From Alteromonas profundi (lineage in GTDB: Bacteria; Pseudomonadota; Gammaproteobacteria; Enterobacterales; Alteromonadaceae): a stretch of DNA of 64,000 nucleotides. The notes under the pieces were generated by a model. That model saw only the letters and a list, made by a program, of their open reading frames with translations. It ran no database searches and was not told where the DNA came from. The stretch's first letter is position 1. Each line of letters starts with the position of its first letter. The position numbers and the translations under genes are program-made. The stretch lies in NCBI RefSeq assembly GCF_010500865.1, contig NZ_JAAAWN010000010.1:62001-126000 (forward strand). Direction: 5' to 3'. Shown here in pieces: positions 15,932 through 25,656 of the stretch.

Positions 15932-17956
15932 TTAATTTTCGTTATACCAAGTAATGAAATCGTTTGCGCACATAGGTTTGGAATAAAGAAACCCTTGTAG
16001 ATAATCTACCCCAAGCCCAGTTAAACGTTCCACTTGTTCGTGGGTTTCTATGCCTTCTGCAATGGTTTTACAACCAAACTCTTGGGCAATGAGCATTGTC
16101 GCACGCACAATAGTACCACTCCCTTCATCGGTATTCTGCACAAAAGAGCGATCAATCTTTATAAAATCACAGGGCATGGACTGTAATCGGTGTAACGAAG
16201 AGTAGCCCGTTCCAAAGTCGTCTATAGAGATTTTCACCCCTAACTGTTTTATTGCCTGAAGTTGGTTGGCTACCACAGTTTCATTTTTTGCAAATACGCT
16301 TTCGGTAATTTCTAAGGATAGTGAAGATGGGGTAAGCTTGGTTGAGTCTAATACCTGCTTAAGAGAATGGATAAAGTCTCCGCCGAGCAGTTGATTAATA
16401 GACACATTGACAGATAGCGAGACTGGCTGAGGAAACGACCATTGGGAAGCATCTATACAGGCTCTATTTAATACCCAAGTGCCAATTTCTGGCATCAAAC
16501 CAATACGTTCCGCTAGCGGGATAAATATCACTGGCGACACCCTGGTGCCATTGCGATCCCAACGCAATAGTGCCTCCACAGACGTTACTTTTTTATCTAC
16601 CGCGCATAAGATTGGTTGGTAATACACACATAGCTCCCCGTTGCCAATAGCATGCCGTAAATCTTCGTGCATCTGTTGTTCTATTTTGATTTTCTCATGC
16701 AGTTCTTCATCAAATACCCCTACAGAGCCACGTACCTTTCGCTTTTGGTCATACATGGTTAAGTCAGCTTGCTGAATAAGTGAAAGCGCATCGTTTCCGT
16801 GGTGGGGATACACCGCAATACCAATTGTGGCATCTAGGGTCACTTGGTTTTCTGCAGCAACGATGGGCACTTTTACACCCCCACGAATTGCGTTTGCTAC
16901 CGCTTTGGCGGTATCTACGGTAGCGTAAGGCAAAACGGCAACAAATTCATCGCCGCCCCAACGTGCCAAATGGTCTGTTTCACAGTAATGGGTTAAACGA
17001 GACGCTATTTCAGACAGTACCAGATCGCCAATTTTATGGCCTAAGCTGTCGTTAACCTGTTTGAAGCCATCCAAATCGATAAACAATAGAGCAAGGTTAG
17101 TACTACTCGATTGTGCGGCGTTGAGTAAATCGTTTAAGTGCTTTAAAAAACCATTTCTATTTAGCAAGCTGGTCAAAGAGTCGCGATTAGATAAATGGAC
17201 AATATCTGCCGTACGTGTCTCAACTTGGTGCTCTAAGTTTGCATTCGCATCATCTAAGCGTGCATTAGTTTGTCGAAGTATTTCATTTACGTCGGCAAGT
17301 TCCTGACGTTCTTTACGCATTTGAGCGACAAGGTAATTGCTATGCTCGCGAAGCAATAAAGTGTCAGAATAGAAGCGATGATTGCCAAACGCCACAATAA
17401 GAATATTGACCCAAAAGAAAACCCCCAACAGTCCGAGCACCACAAACGTAGTTTCATTATCCAGCAATGCGCAGCTAGAGATAGGTAGCAGTAGCGAGCT
17501 AACATAAAAGATTACCAGTGACTTTCGCGGGGCAAGTACCGATGCTGCACCGCCGGACATGGCCGCAAGAATAACCATAGTTGCTGCAAGTTCAGCTGTT
17601 GTCATTTTGGCGTAAAGTAATAGCGGGTAGAGGGCCCAAATAACGCCGGTTACGTAAAGCCCCATGGAAAAGCGTGTTATCGCCGCGTTGAAGTTGTACT
17701 CAGTGTTCTTTAATTTTACCCGCCAATACAAAACATCTGTAAAGCGAAGTAAGACAACGATAGTCATCACTATCCAAAGCACCCGTTTTGTATTGTCTCC
17801 AGCATCGGTTTCAAAGCCAAATACCAAGGCGGTGTAGCAAGCGAATGTCATAAACAGGCTGGAAAATGCGTTGTTAAGAAGTAAGTCGGTCGAAGCTCGC
17901 CGTACCCAAGCAGACTTGACGCCGTCGTTTATCGGCGTTTTATCAGGACTGTTCAC
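15932..17956 (-). CDS. Membrane GGDEF-EAL cyclic-di-GMP protein
   Basis: A 674-residue protein from GTG 17956; no usable ATG lies upstream. Residues about 25-200 contain six or seven membrane helices, then a coiled coil (about 205-255). The GGDEF domain has the intact WGGDEF active site but lacks the RxxD inhibitory site just before it (CETD instead). The EAL domain keeps its key motifs: [44 protein letters not shown] and YLQGF. It should therefore be able both to make and to hydrolyse cyclic-di-GMP, with direction set by the membrane sensor. It precedes tdk by eight bases. Confidence 0.92.
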   Translation of the reverse strand: MNSPDKTPINDGVKSAWVRRASTDLLLNNAFSSLFMTFACYTALVFGFETDAGDNTKRVLWIVMTIVVLLRFTDVLYWRVKLKNTEYNFNAAITRFSMGLYVTGVIWALYPLLLYAKMTTAELAATMVILAAMSGGAASVLAPRKSLVIFYVSSLLLPISSCALLDNETTFVVLGLLGVFFWVNILIVAFGNHRFYSDTLLLREHSNYLVAQMRKERQELADVNEILRQTNARLDDANANLEHQVETRTADIVHLSNRDSLTSLLNRNGFLKHLNDLLNAAQSSSTNLALLFIDLDGFKQVNDSLGHKIGDLVLSEIASRLTHYCETDHLARWGGDEFVAVLPYATVDTAKAVANAIRGGVKVPIVAAENQVTLDATIGIAVYPHHGNDALSLIQQADLTMYDQKRKVRGSVGVFDEELHEKIKIEQQMHEDLRHAIGNGELCVYYQPILCAVDKKVTSVEALLRWDRNGTRVSPVIFIPLAERIGLMPEIGTWVLNRACIDASQWSFPQPVSLSVNVSINQLLGGDFIHSLKQVLDSTKLTPSSLSLEITESVFAKNETVVANQLQAIKQLGVKISIDDFGTGYSSLHRLQSMPCDFIKIDRSFVQNTDEGSGTIVRATMLIAQEFGCKTIAEGIETHEQVERLTGLGVDYLQGFLYSKPMCANDFITWYNEN

Positions 17957-18234
17957 AGCTGAAGATACACCATGGTTTTATCGCCTTTTGCTAAATATTC
18001 TAGTTTTTTGCCGTGGGCTACCTAAACAATAGCATGCTATTTGCGAACCCACTTTGTTTTCCATACAGGTAACTTAATGCGGCTCCCTAATAGTGTGAAG
18101 AGCACAGTTCATTGCTATGTTTTATGAAAAGTTAAGAAGTAGACAAACAATGCGATAATAAACATCGATTGGTAATCTTGATGTTAAAAATAAGTTCTAA
18201 CGCTGGGAAAGCTAATTTTTTTATTCACAGTCTG
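17957..18234. other. Divergent control region of the GGDEF-EAL and TonB-receptor genes
   Basis: No gene is visible here. The right part of the full 381-base spacer carries the receptor promoter described separately. I could not pick a convincing reverse-strand promoter for the GGDEF-EAL gene. Confidence 0.4.
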
Positions 18235-18277
18235 TTTACATGAAAACGGGAGTGGTATATATTCTTAATCGATTAAG
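18235..18277 (+). promoter_or_regulatory. Promoter plus LacI-type operator of the TonB-receptor gene
   Basis: TTTACA (18235-18240), a 17-base spacer and TATATT (18258-18263) form a good sigma-70 promoter. The perfect 14-bp palindrome CTTAATCGATTAAG (18264-18277) begins immediately after the -10 and covers the expected start point. A central CG in an AT-rich palindrome is typical of LacI-family operators, and overlap with +1 implies repression. The receptor ATG follows 60 bases later. Confidence 0.6.
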
Positions 18278-18337
18278 TTGTTTTGTTAAATACATTGGCT
18301 TACTAAATATACGGCCCATCTTATCGCCGGAGAACGC

Positions 18338-20860
18338 ATGAAAACACATCACACATTGAACAGAATTACATTAGCGGTATTTACTGCTTTTACTACCGCC
18401 CTTCCAAGTATCGCAATTGCACAAGACGCTGCTAGTGAAGCTGCGGGCGCAAAAGACAAAGAAAAGTTTGAGCAAATCGTCGTCACTGCAGCCCCGGGTG
18501 GGGCAACAATGCAAGAGGCGAGCGTGTCCGTGAGTTCGTTTGATGAAAACGATATTATCAAATTAGCGCCGAGATCGACCGCTGAGGTTTTCAGAGCTTT
18601 ACCTGGTATTCGCGCTGAATCTTCCGGCGGTGGTGGTAACGCGAATATCACTATCCGGGGGATTCCTCTTGCTACCGGGGGCTCTAAGTTTCTTCAACTA
18701 CATGAAGATGGCCTCCCCGTTTTAGAATATGGCGATATTAACTTTGGTAACGCCGATAATTTTTTACGCTATGATTGGTCGGTTGCTAACGTTGAGGCGG
18801 TGCGCGGTGGGTCTGCATCTACTTTCGCCAGTAACTCACCAGGCGGCGTAATTAATATGATTAGTAACACAGGTGAAGTTGGTGGCGGCGCTATAGGAAC
18901 GTCCTTCGGTATTGATTATGAAGAATTTCGTTTGGATTTCCGCTATGGCGGTGAGATTTCTGATGATCTCTATTACCACATAGCAGGCTTCGCCCGCGGC
19001 GGGGAAGGCCCGCGAGAAACAGGTTACAATGGCGACCAAGGTGGACAAATCAAATTTAACATCACTAAGATGTTAGACAATGGACATATCCGTTTTTACT
19101 ACAAAAACTTAGATGATAAAGTATCAACGTACCTACCTTCACCCGTGTTGGTTAAAGGCGACGGAGAATATGGCCCAGTACCTGGTTATGACGCAAGTTC
19201 GCAAGCGTTGAATTCTGCGTATAATACCAACATTTCCACCTTCGATAGCTATGGTAACCCCGAGAACCGTGACGTTCGCGACGGTATTGAGTCAAAGGTA
19301 AACTCGTTCGGCGTAGAGGTTGACTTAGAAGTCGCTGAAAATCTGTTCCTTTTGAACAAATTCCGTATTTCAGATATCTCTGGTGGTTTCATTGCCCCTT
19401 TTACCGATAGCTTCCCAGTGGGTCCAGGTGATGTTTCTAATGTTGCCTCTGCGCTATGCGCAGGCGCTACAGACGGTGATGGCAATGCCCTTAACTGTGA
19501 CAGTACTAGGGTAACACTGGCGAACGGACCGGGAGCTGGAGATGTGTATACCGGTCAGGCGTTTACAAATTTACAGTTCGATACCCGTATTAACGATTTA
19601 GGCAACATGATCAACGACTTCAGTCTGCGCAAAGAGTTTGATAACGGTGTCGATTTAACCGTTGGGTATTACTACTCAAATCAAGATATCGCAACAAGTT
19701 GGTCTAGCTGGCAGACATTTATTCAAACCCTTGATGGCGACAACTCTCAGCTCCTTAACATCACTAACGGCGATGGCGTAGAATTAGTTTCTAATGGCCT
19801 ATTATCGCCAAGCTTTTTATCTTGGGAGTGGGATTTAAACTATGTAACAAAAGCGCCCTATATGAACATAGGTTTCGAGTTGTCAGACAATATTTTAATT
19901 GATGCGTCAGTACGTCACGATACAACCGAAGCATCTGGTGAGTTGATCAGTTCCTGCTGCGGCGGAAATTCAGACTTTGACTTAAACGGTAATGGTACTA
20001 TTGAGCAAATTGAAGATGCCTCTGCAATAAATAGCGGGTTCATCGGTGGTGGTGTTATTAACTTGAACCGCGCTGGTGCGGCATCACAAATAGTTGATTA
20101 TTCAGTCAATAATACATCTTACTCAATTGGTGGTTCCTATCTTCTGAGTAATAGCCAAACGTTCTTCGCCCGCTACTCTAAAGGCGGGCGTGCCATTGCA
20201 GATCGCTTACTGCAAATCGGCGGTACGTTAAACACTGATGGCAGTTTAACCAGCACCACGTCAGGCTACGACACCACTAAACAATTAGAAGTGGGGTTTA
20301 AATACGGTACGCGAGATTTAATGGTTAACGCGACTTTGTTCGATACAGTTACCGAAGACACGCAGGCGGAAGTAACCAGTGGCCTTACATTTATGCGTGA
20401 GTACGAAGCGACAGGGCTAGAGTTTGAAGGGCGCTGGAACGCAATGGACAACTTTGTTCTGTCAGGTAACTTAACCTGGACCGATGCTGAGATTAGCAAA
20501 GATGTAAACGATGCTGCACTTGAAGGGAATACGCCACGCCGTCAAGCCGATTGGATTTGGACTATTACCCCCGAGTATGTAACCGACTACTGGTCTGTTG
20601 GCGCATCGTTGCAGGGCTCTACCGAATACTATGTTCAGGATAACAATGACCTTAAGCAGGAAGGTTATAACCTAGTGAATCTTTTTGCCACTTATTGGGT
20701 AAACGACCAATTTTCAGTGTCGCTTAATGTAAACAATGCAACCGATGAGTTTATCATCACTGAGTCTGAGGAAGGTTCTGCTGAAGTGGGGAGCTATATA
20801 AGAGCACGTCCACTTAACGGCCGTACCACCGTATTGTCAATGAAATACATGTTTGATTAA
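18338..20860 (+). CDS. TonB-dependent outer-membrane receptor
   Basis: An 840-residue receptor from ATG 18338 with a GGAGAA ribosome site. The signal peptide ends near SIAIA-QDA. A TonB-box-like EQIVVTA follows near residue 47, then the plug domain (EVFRALPGIRAES, NITIRGIP, VEAVRGGSASTFASNSPGGVINM). The 22-strand barrel fills the rest and closes with a terminal aromatic pattern (MKYMFD). The substrate is not evident. Control by a LacI-type operator would fit a carbohydrate receptor, and there are no siderophore genes nearby, so I favour a glycan substrate (inference). Confidence 0.92.
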   Translation: MKTHHTLNRITLAVFTAFTTALPSIAIAQDAASEAAGAKDKEKFEQIVVTAAPGGATMQEASVSVSSFDENDIIKLAPRSTAEVFRALPGIRAESSGGGGNANITIRGIPLATGGSKFLQLHEDGLPVLEYGDINFGNADNFLRYDWSVANVEAVRGGSASTFASNSPGGVINMISNTGEVGGGAIGTSFGIDYEEFRLDFRYGGEISDDLYYHIAGFARGGEGPRETGYNGDQGGQIKFNITKMLDNGHIRFYYKNLDDKVSTYLPSPVLVKGDGEYGPVPGYDASSQALNSAYNTNISTFDSYGNPENRDVRDGIESKVNSFGVEVDLEVAENLFLLNKFRISDISGGFIAPFTDSFPVGPGDVSNVASALCAGATDGDGNALNCDSTRVTLANGPGAGDVYTGQAFTNLQFDTRINDLGNMINDFSLRKEFDNGVDLTVGYYYSNQDIATSWSSWQTFIQTLDGDNSQLLNITNGDGVELVSNGLLSPSFLSWEWDLNYVTKAPYMNIGFELSDNILIDASVRHDTTEASGELISSCCGGNSDFDLNGNGTIEQIEDASAINSGFIGGGVINLNRAGAASQIVDYSVNNTSYSIGGSYLLSNSQTFFARYSKGGRAIADRLLQIGGTLNTDGSLTSTTSGYDTTKQLEVGFKYGTRDLMVNATLFDTVTEDTQAEVTSGLTFMREYEATGLEFEGRWNAMDNFVLSGNLTWTDAEISKDVNDAALEGNTPRRQADWIWTITPEYVTDYWSVGASLQGSTEYYVQDNNDLKQEGYNLVNLFATYWVNDQFSVSLNVNNATDEFIITESEEGSAEVGSYIRARPLNGRTTVLSMKYMFD

Positions 20861-20883
20861 TACATAGTAAAATTCAGCGCAAA

Positions 20884-20915
20884 AAAAAGCCCCACACTTA
20901 TGATGGGGCTTTTTT
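20884..20915. terminator. Bidirectional Rho-independent terminator
   Basis: AAAAAGCCCCA (20884-20894) pairs with TGGGGCTTTTT (20904-20914), with A and T runs on the two sides. It serves both the TonB-receptor gene and the convergent fadE gene, whose stop is at 20929. Confidence 0.85.
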
Positions 20916-20928
20916 ATCGATATAAAAT

Positions 20929-23178
20929 TTATGCTGCGCTTTGTCCACCGTCAACGGCTTTTAGCGTTTGGGTCGCTGGTAGTAACTCCATATCAAAGGT
21001 GTACTCATCAACACGAACGGCTAATTTACGCTTTTCATTATAATCATGAAGTTGGGCGGCTTCTTGTGCGTTAATTACGCCTTTTTCCTGAAGCTTACCA
21101 AGCGCATTTTCAAACGATATAAAGGGTACCACTGGTTCTTTGCGAAGTGCTTTTTGCACTTTACCAAGTAGATGTGCTACCGCGTGCTTCGCTTTAAACG
21201 CTTGCTCGTTAATATCGTTACCGTCACCTGGGCTAACACGTACTAGGTGAGTCAATTGCGCTTTAACACTATTATCCTGCATTGATGCCATGGATAGTTC
21301 GCGCACAAGATCATCGCTAATACCCGCAACACTGTTTGAGTAAGTGTTTGTTAGCAAACGCATTAAACCGCGGGTGGCTGTATTCGGGAAATTGTTGATG
21401 AAGTTAACAATTGCCTGATCCGCTTGTTGAAGCGACCACTGTACCGCATATTCAAAATACGGTAGAGCGAGTTTTCTGTCTTCAATACGCTGCTCGTAAA
21501 AACGGATAGCAGCCATTGCGCCATAAAGGTAACTCATTACGTCACCTAAGCGTGCAGATAGTAGCTCGGCTTTCTTAAGATCTCCGCCTAGTACCGCTAG
21601 AGACAAGTCCGCTAGAGGTGCTAATTTTGCTGAGATGCTGTTAAGGCGTTTTTCATATTTACGTACTTCTGGCAATGCCGATTCTGAACCGCGTAGGAAA
21701 GGTAAGTAACCTTTGCCTAAACTACGAAATGCATTTTTAACGCTAAAACCAACCGTCTTGCGAAGCACTTTATTAAACTGTGCGTCAGCTGAACTGTCAT
21801 TGCTGTGAATAAGATCTACCATGTCTTTTAGGTAAGGGTGACAACGCATTGCACCTTGACCGAAGATCATAAGGTTACGAGTAAGAATGTTTGCACCTTC
21901 TACCGTAATTGCGATAGGTAGTGCAGCATAACCGCCTGCAAGGGTGTTTTGAGGACCGCGCTGAATGGCTTTACCTGCTTGAATATCCATTGCAGAGTTC
22001 ATTACATCGCGACCAAGTTCCGTCATATGGTATTTAGCAATTGCCGTTACCACCGATGGCTTAACGCCTAGGCCAAGACCTTCAGTGGTAAGTACACGCA
22101 TTGCTTCTAGTAAGAATGTTTTTCCGGCAATATCCGCTATTTTCTCTTGGATACCTTCAAATCGACCAATAGGAAGACCAAACTGCTCACGTACGAAGGA
22201 GTACTCTACCGTGCCTTTAAATGCTGACTGCGCTGTAGCTACACCCATGGCTGGCAGTGAAATACCACGACCTGCACCAAGACAACTTACAAGCATCTGC
22301 CAACCACGACCGATGTTCTTTTGACCGCCAATGATAAAGTCCATTGGGATGAACACGTCTTGACCACGCGTGGTACCGTTGTAGAACCGTACGCCCATGG
22401 GGTCGTGACGATTACCAAGCTCAACACCCGGGTGTGACTTAGGAAGTAGGGCACAGGTAATACCTAGCTCTAGTTTGTCACCTAACAGTTGGTCTGGATC
22501 GAATACTTTAAACGCTAGACCAAGGACGGTAGCAATAGGTGCAAGGGTGATGTAACGCTTGTCCCAGCTTACGCGTAAACCAAGAACTTCTTCACCATTG
22601 AATTCGCCTTTAGTCACGATTGCTGCATCAGGGATCGCGCCCGCGTCAGAACCAGCTTCAGGACTTGTAAGGGCAAAACACGGTATGTCGCGACCGTCGG
22701 CTAGGCGGGGTAGCCAGTAATCTTGTTGCTCACTAGTTCCGTAGTGCATAAGCAGCTCACCAGGACCTAACGAGTTAGGTACCATTACCGTAACGGCGAT
22801 AGCACCACTTTTTGCTGCAATAGTGGCAACAATGGTTGAGTTTGCATACGGGCTAAATTCAAGACCACCAAATTTCTTTGGAATGATCATAGAGAAGAAA
22901 CGATTTTTACCCAAGAAATCTAAAACTTCTTGAGGAATATGGTCACTATTTCCTAATTCGAAATCGTCAACCATACCTAGTAACTCAGTTACTGGCCCGT
23001 CCATGAACGCCTGTTCTTCCGCACTCAATTTTGCCTGAGGGATGTCACGCAGTGCCTGCATATCAGGTTTACCCTGATAGATAGACGACTCAATCCACAC
23101 GTCACCCGCATCTAACGCTTCTTGCTCGGTAACTGAAATAGGAGGTAACACTTTCTTTAAACTTGTTCTGATACTCAT
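20929..23178 (-). CDS. fadE: FadE-type acyl-CoA dehydrogenase
   Basis: A 749-residue enzyme from ATG 23178. It catalyses the first, FAD-dependent oxidation of acyl-CoA in fatty-acid beta-oxidation. FadE-family landmarks include FFSMIIPKKFGGLEFSPYANS, CFALTSPEAGSDAGAIPD, the Gly-rich GAGRGISLPAMG, FVREQFGLPIGRFEGIQEKIA and ITVEGANILTRNLMIFGQGA. E. coli FadE has about 814 residues and begins with hydrophobic segments; this shorter form starts directly with the soluble region, as is common in marine Gammaproteobacteria. The extra C-terminal domain of about 250 residues is retained. It converges on the TonB-receptor gene through a shared terminator. Confidence 0.92.
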   Translation of the reverse strand: MSIRTSLKKVLPPISVTEQEALDAGDVWIESSIYQGKPDMQALRDIPQAKLSAEEQAFMDGPVTELLGMVDDFELGNSDHIPQEVLDFLGKNRFFSMIIPKKFGGLEFSPYANSTIVATIAAKSGAIAVTVMVPNSLGPGELLMHYGTSEQQDYWLPRLADGRDIPCFALTSPEAGSDAGAIPDAAIVTKGEFNGEEVLGLRVSWDKRYITLAPIATVLGLAFKVFDPDQLLGDKLELGITCALLPKSHPGVELGNRHDPMGVRFYNGTTRGQDVFIPMDFIIGGQKNIGRGWQMLVSCLGAGRGISLPAMGVATAQSAFKGTVEYSFVREQFGLPIGRFEGIQEKIADIAGKTFLLEAMRVLTTEGLGLGVKPSVVTAIAKYHMTELGRDVMNSAMDIQAGKAIQRGPQNTLAGGYAALPIAITVEGANILTRNLMIFGQGAMRCHPYLKDMVDLIHSNDSSADAQFNKVLRKTVGFSVKNAFRSLGKGYLPFLRGSESALPEVRKYEKRLNSISAKLAPLADLSLAVLGGDLKKAELLSARLGDVMSYLYGAMAAIRFYEQRIEDRKLALPYFEYAVQWSLQQADQAIVNFINNFPNTATRGLMRLLTNTYSNSVAGISDDLVRELSMASMQDNSVKAQLTHLVRVSPGDGNDINEQAFKAKHAVAHLLGKVQKALRKEPVVPFISFENALGKLQEKGVINAQEAAQLHDYNEKRKLAVRVDEYTFDMELLPATQTLKAVDGGQSAA

Positions 23179-23190
23179 AATAACTCATCC

Positions 23191-23247
23191 GCTCATCTGA
23201 CCAGTTGCAATGTGTTTATAGTACATCAGATTTGAAAAAGATCAAAT
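23191..23247 (-). promoter_or_regulatory. Possible fatty-acid regulator sites upstream of fadE
   Basis: On the reverse strand, AACTGGTCAGA (within 23196-23208) matches one half and the centre of the enterobacterial FadR operator, with a poor second half. Further upstream, ATTTGA and TCAAAT (23230-23235 and 23242-23247) make a perfect 6-bp inverted repeat with a six-base gap, broadly like sites of TetR-type fatty-acid regulators such as PsrA. Either could control fadE; both are short. Confidence 0.3.
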
Positions 23248-23533
23248 TTTGTAAAAATTAACTATTTTTCATGTGGTTAAAACCTACCATCAATAGGTTT
23301 TTTTACTTTTGATTAACCAACCCTAAAGTAAGGTGAACCTATTCATTCACTTTTTTGAGAAATCCGAGGGCGCAAAAAATGGTTAAAACACGAAAAAAGG
23401 GGGGAAGCTGTGTGTATAAAGACCGACGTGGCACTATTGTTTTATTGTAGCAAATAAGGATTTGTTAATTTAAATTTACATCGAAAGCTAACGCTATATA
23501 GTGAGGCTAAGAACGAAGAGAAGGCGATAGACT
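23248..23533. other. Spacer between fadE and the barrel-protein gene
   Basis: AT-rich DNA with no gene. A possible promoter (TTTACA about 23476, TATATA about 23496) lies before the barrel gene, but its spacer is short. Nothing else stands out. Confidence 0.3.
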
Positions 23534-24085
23534 ATGATTACCATGATGCGTAGGTTAGCTATAACTTCATTGCTATTTACCCCCTTGGTTGAAGCTAATC
23601 ACTATATCGTAGGCGCGCTAGGTTACGCGGAAGTAGATTTACCTTTAGTGACAGCCTCGGGTGAGCGCTATGATAGCCAAGATGTCGCAGTGAGCGTTGC
23701 TTATGGGTACCAGTTTCACCGTCAATGGTATGTGGAAACTGGTTATTTACAGTTAGCCGATAAGCAAGAGAGTAATGCTACCTATGAAGCACGCGGCCCT
23801 TATGTGGCCATTCTAGGTAAAGCAGGAAATCAAACCGGAGAGCTTTTTTATCGCGTGGGTGTTATGTCGATGGATACTCGCTCGATATTAGACACTACTG
23901 ATGAAGAATGTATCTCAGCAAACGCGTGCAACAGTGCTAAGAGTATAGTGGCAGGTATGGCGGGCTTAGGTTTTGACTATTACTTAGGTACAGCGTCTAT
24001 GCTTCGCGTTGAATATACTTATATCGGTGGGCAAGACGATGTAAAAGCGCATGTAGTTAACCTCGGGTGGCGTTATAACTTTTAA
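23534..24085 (+). CDS. Small outer-membrane beta-barrel protein
   Basis: A 183-residue protein; the start could be ATG 23534, 23543 or 23546. A signal peptide is followed by alternating hydrophobic strands (YIVGALGYAEVDL, VAVSVAYGYQF, WYVETGYLQLAD, YVAILGKAG) and a final strand ending in NLGWRYNF, the C-terminal Phe signature read by the BAM machinery. Size and pattern fit an eight-stranded OmpA/OmpW-like porin-family barrel. Two Cys within ECISANAC could form a loop disulfide. The function is unknown. Confidence 0.75.
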   Translation: MITMMRRLAITSLLFTPLVEANHYIVGALGYAEVDLPLVTASGERYDSQDVAVSVAYGYQFHRQWYVETGYLQLADKQESNATYEARGPYVAILGKAGNQTGELFYRVGVMSMDTRSILDTTDEECISANACNSAKSIVAGMAGLGFDYYLGTASMLRVEYTYIGGQDDVKAHVVNLGWRYNF

Positions 24086-24162
24086 TAGGGGTGATAAAGA
24101 GTAATCCAAAACACCTATTAAAAGGTACAAACGATCATATACTTCAAATCAATGGATTCGCG

Positions 24163-24420
24163 ATGAAGAATGAACTAGACAGTAAATTACTATTACGTGT
24201 ATTTGATAAAATCCGTCAGCATGGAACGAAAAAAGAGGACCAATATCATTTAAACGGTATTACTGCGTACACTGATTTAGACGGGTATACCTTATTTGTA
24301 GAAGACAGTAACGTTAAATTACAGTTTGGCTTTCATAATCAATACCATTTCGACTATGACTCTGAGTCTCAATTTGACACGTTTGAAAAACGCATCAAGC
24401 AAATCGACAAAGAATATTAA
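24163..24420 (+). CDS. DUF3081 family small protein
   Basis: From ATG 24163, with GGA seven bases upstream, the protein has 85 residues; an in-frame GTG at 24091 lies six bases after the previous stop and is less likely. The pattern KNELDSKLLLRVFDKIRQHG, then YHLNGITAYTDLDGYTLFVED and LQFGFHNQYHFDY fits the DUF3081 proteins of marine Gammaproteobacteria. It is soluble with no signal peptide. The role is unknown. Confidence 0.65.
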   Translation: MKNELDSKLLLRVFDKIRQHGTKKEDQYHLNGITAYTDLDGYTLFVEDSNVKLQFGFHNQYHFDYDSESQFDTFEKRIKQIDKEY

Positions 24421-24560
24421 AGTGGGCGTAGTTAACGTTAGCAAGTGAAAGAAGGTTTACGATAGCGCAAAGCGGGAAGGCATCCTTTTGGAGATCAGAC
24501 CTTTCCCCCGCTAATACCTCTGGTACAATAGCGCGCAAATAAGTCACTAGGAAATTCATC

Positions 24561-25487
24561 TTGTCGGCGGCAATCAAGGCACCTCGTTTCAAACTCTCCT
24601 ATTTTAGTCCTAAGTATTGGGGTGTGTGGATAGGCGTAATCATCCTTTACTTAATCACCTGGCTTCCGTTACCGGTTATTCGTTTTCTCGGTGCTAGGGC
24701 TGGAAAGCTTATTGCAATCATCGTCCCTAAAAGAGCTAAGGTTGCACGCCAGAATATTGCACTTTGGAACCCATCTTTAAACGATGCTCAAGTGGATAAA
24801 ATAGTTAATGAGAATATTAAGCGCACCGGGATGGCTCTTTTTGAGACAGCAATGGGCTGGTGGTGGCCGAGTTGGAGGGTAAAACGTAGCGTTGAAATTG
24901 AAGGCTATGAACATGTAGAAAAGGCTCTTGCTGAAGGCAAAGGCGTGTTCGGAATGGCGCTACACAATATGAACTTAGAGTTCGCCTGTCGTGGTATTGG
25001 CTATTTTCATCCTAGTATTGCTTTTTACCGAAAGCACAATAACCCGTTAATCGATTATTTGCAGTATCATGGTCGCAATCGATCGAATAAGTACATGATA
25101 CACAAGCGGAACGCGAGAGCGTTATTAGAAGCACTAGAGAACAAAGAGCTGTGTTTGTATCTGCCTGATCAAGATTACGGGCGAAAGCAGAGCATTTTTG
25201 TACCCTTTGGGGGAGTGAAAGAAACGGCTACCACTACAGCGACACTTATGTTTATTCGTCGTAGTACGAGTGTACCTATGATCATCACGTCTCAGTACAC
25301 AGCATCGGGTTATAAAATAAAAATATACCCTCCGCTTTCACACTTAGGTGAAATGGACGACCATGCCGCCCTTACTGAACTAAATCAACACATTGATAGC
25401 GCCATCAAAGAACAGCCCGAAAGTTATCTTTGGATGCATAAGCGGTTCAAAACGCGTCCAACCCCCGACTCCCCTTCTTTATATTAA
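24561..25487 (+). CDS. LpxL-type Kdo2-lipid A acyltransferase
   Basis: A 308-residue membrane-anchored acyltransferase. The start is TTG 24561, supported by AGGA eight bases upstream and by the absence of a suitable ATG. Late acyltransferases of this family add secondary acyl chains to lipid A from acyl-ACP at the inner membrane. A single hydrophobic helix (about residues 18-38) is followed by the conserved ARQNIALWNPSL, the catalytic H-x4-E motif HNMNLE (residues 135-140), FYRKHNNPLID, LYLPDQDYGRKQSIFVPFGG and a terminal WMHKRFKTRP. It could be LpxL or a cold-type LpxP; the sequence alone does not settle chain choice. Confidence 0.9.
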   Translation: MSAAIKAPRFKLSYFSPKYWGVWIGVIILYLITWLPLPVIRFLGARAGKLIAIIVPKRAKVARQNIALWNPSLNDAQVDKIVNENIKRTGMALFETAMGWWWPSWRVKRSVEIEGYEHVEKALAEGKGVFGMALHNMNLEFACRGIGYFHPSIAFYRKHNNPLIDYLQYHGRNRSNKYMIHKRNARALLEALENKELCLYLPDQDYGRKQSIFVPFGGVKETATTTATLMFIRRSTSVPMIITSQYTASGYKIKIYPPLSHLGEMDDHAALTELNQHIDSAIKEQPESYLWMHKRFKTRPTPDSPSLY

Positions 25488-25510
25488 GCACCAGGTTGTA
25501 GATAAATAGT

Positions 25511-25534
25511 GTGTGCAACCGAGTGGTTGCACAC
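25511..25534 (+). terminator. Hairpin after the lipid A acyltransferase gene
   Basis: GTGTGCAACC (25511-25520) pairs perfectly with GGTTGCACAC (25525-25534) around a GAGT loop, 24 bases past the stop. There is no following T tract, so it may protect the 3' end or act with Rho. Confidence 0.4.
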
Positions 25535-25656
25535 TACGAAAAACGGTAACCATCGGTTTTATAAACAATTTGCTTCGCTGGCGTTGTGTCGGTATCTATT
25601 GTGGTATAGATTTATCGTAGCTTCATTCTCGAATATCTTGGGTAATCAAACGTTTT

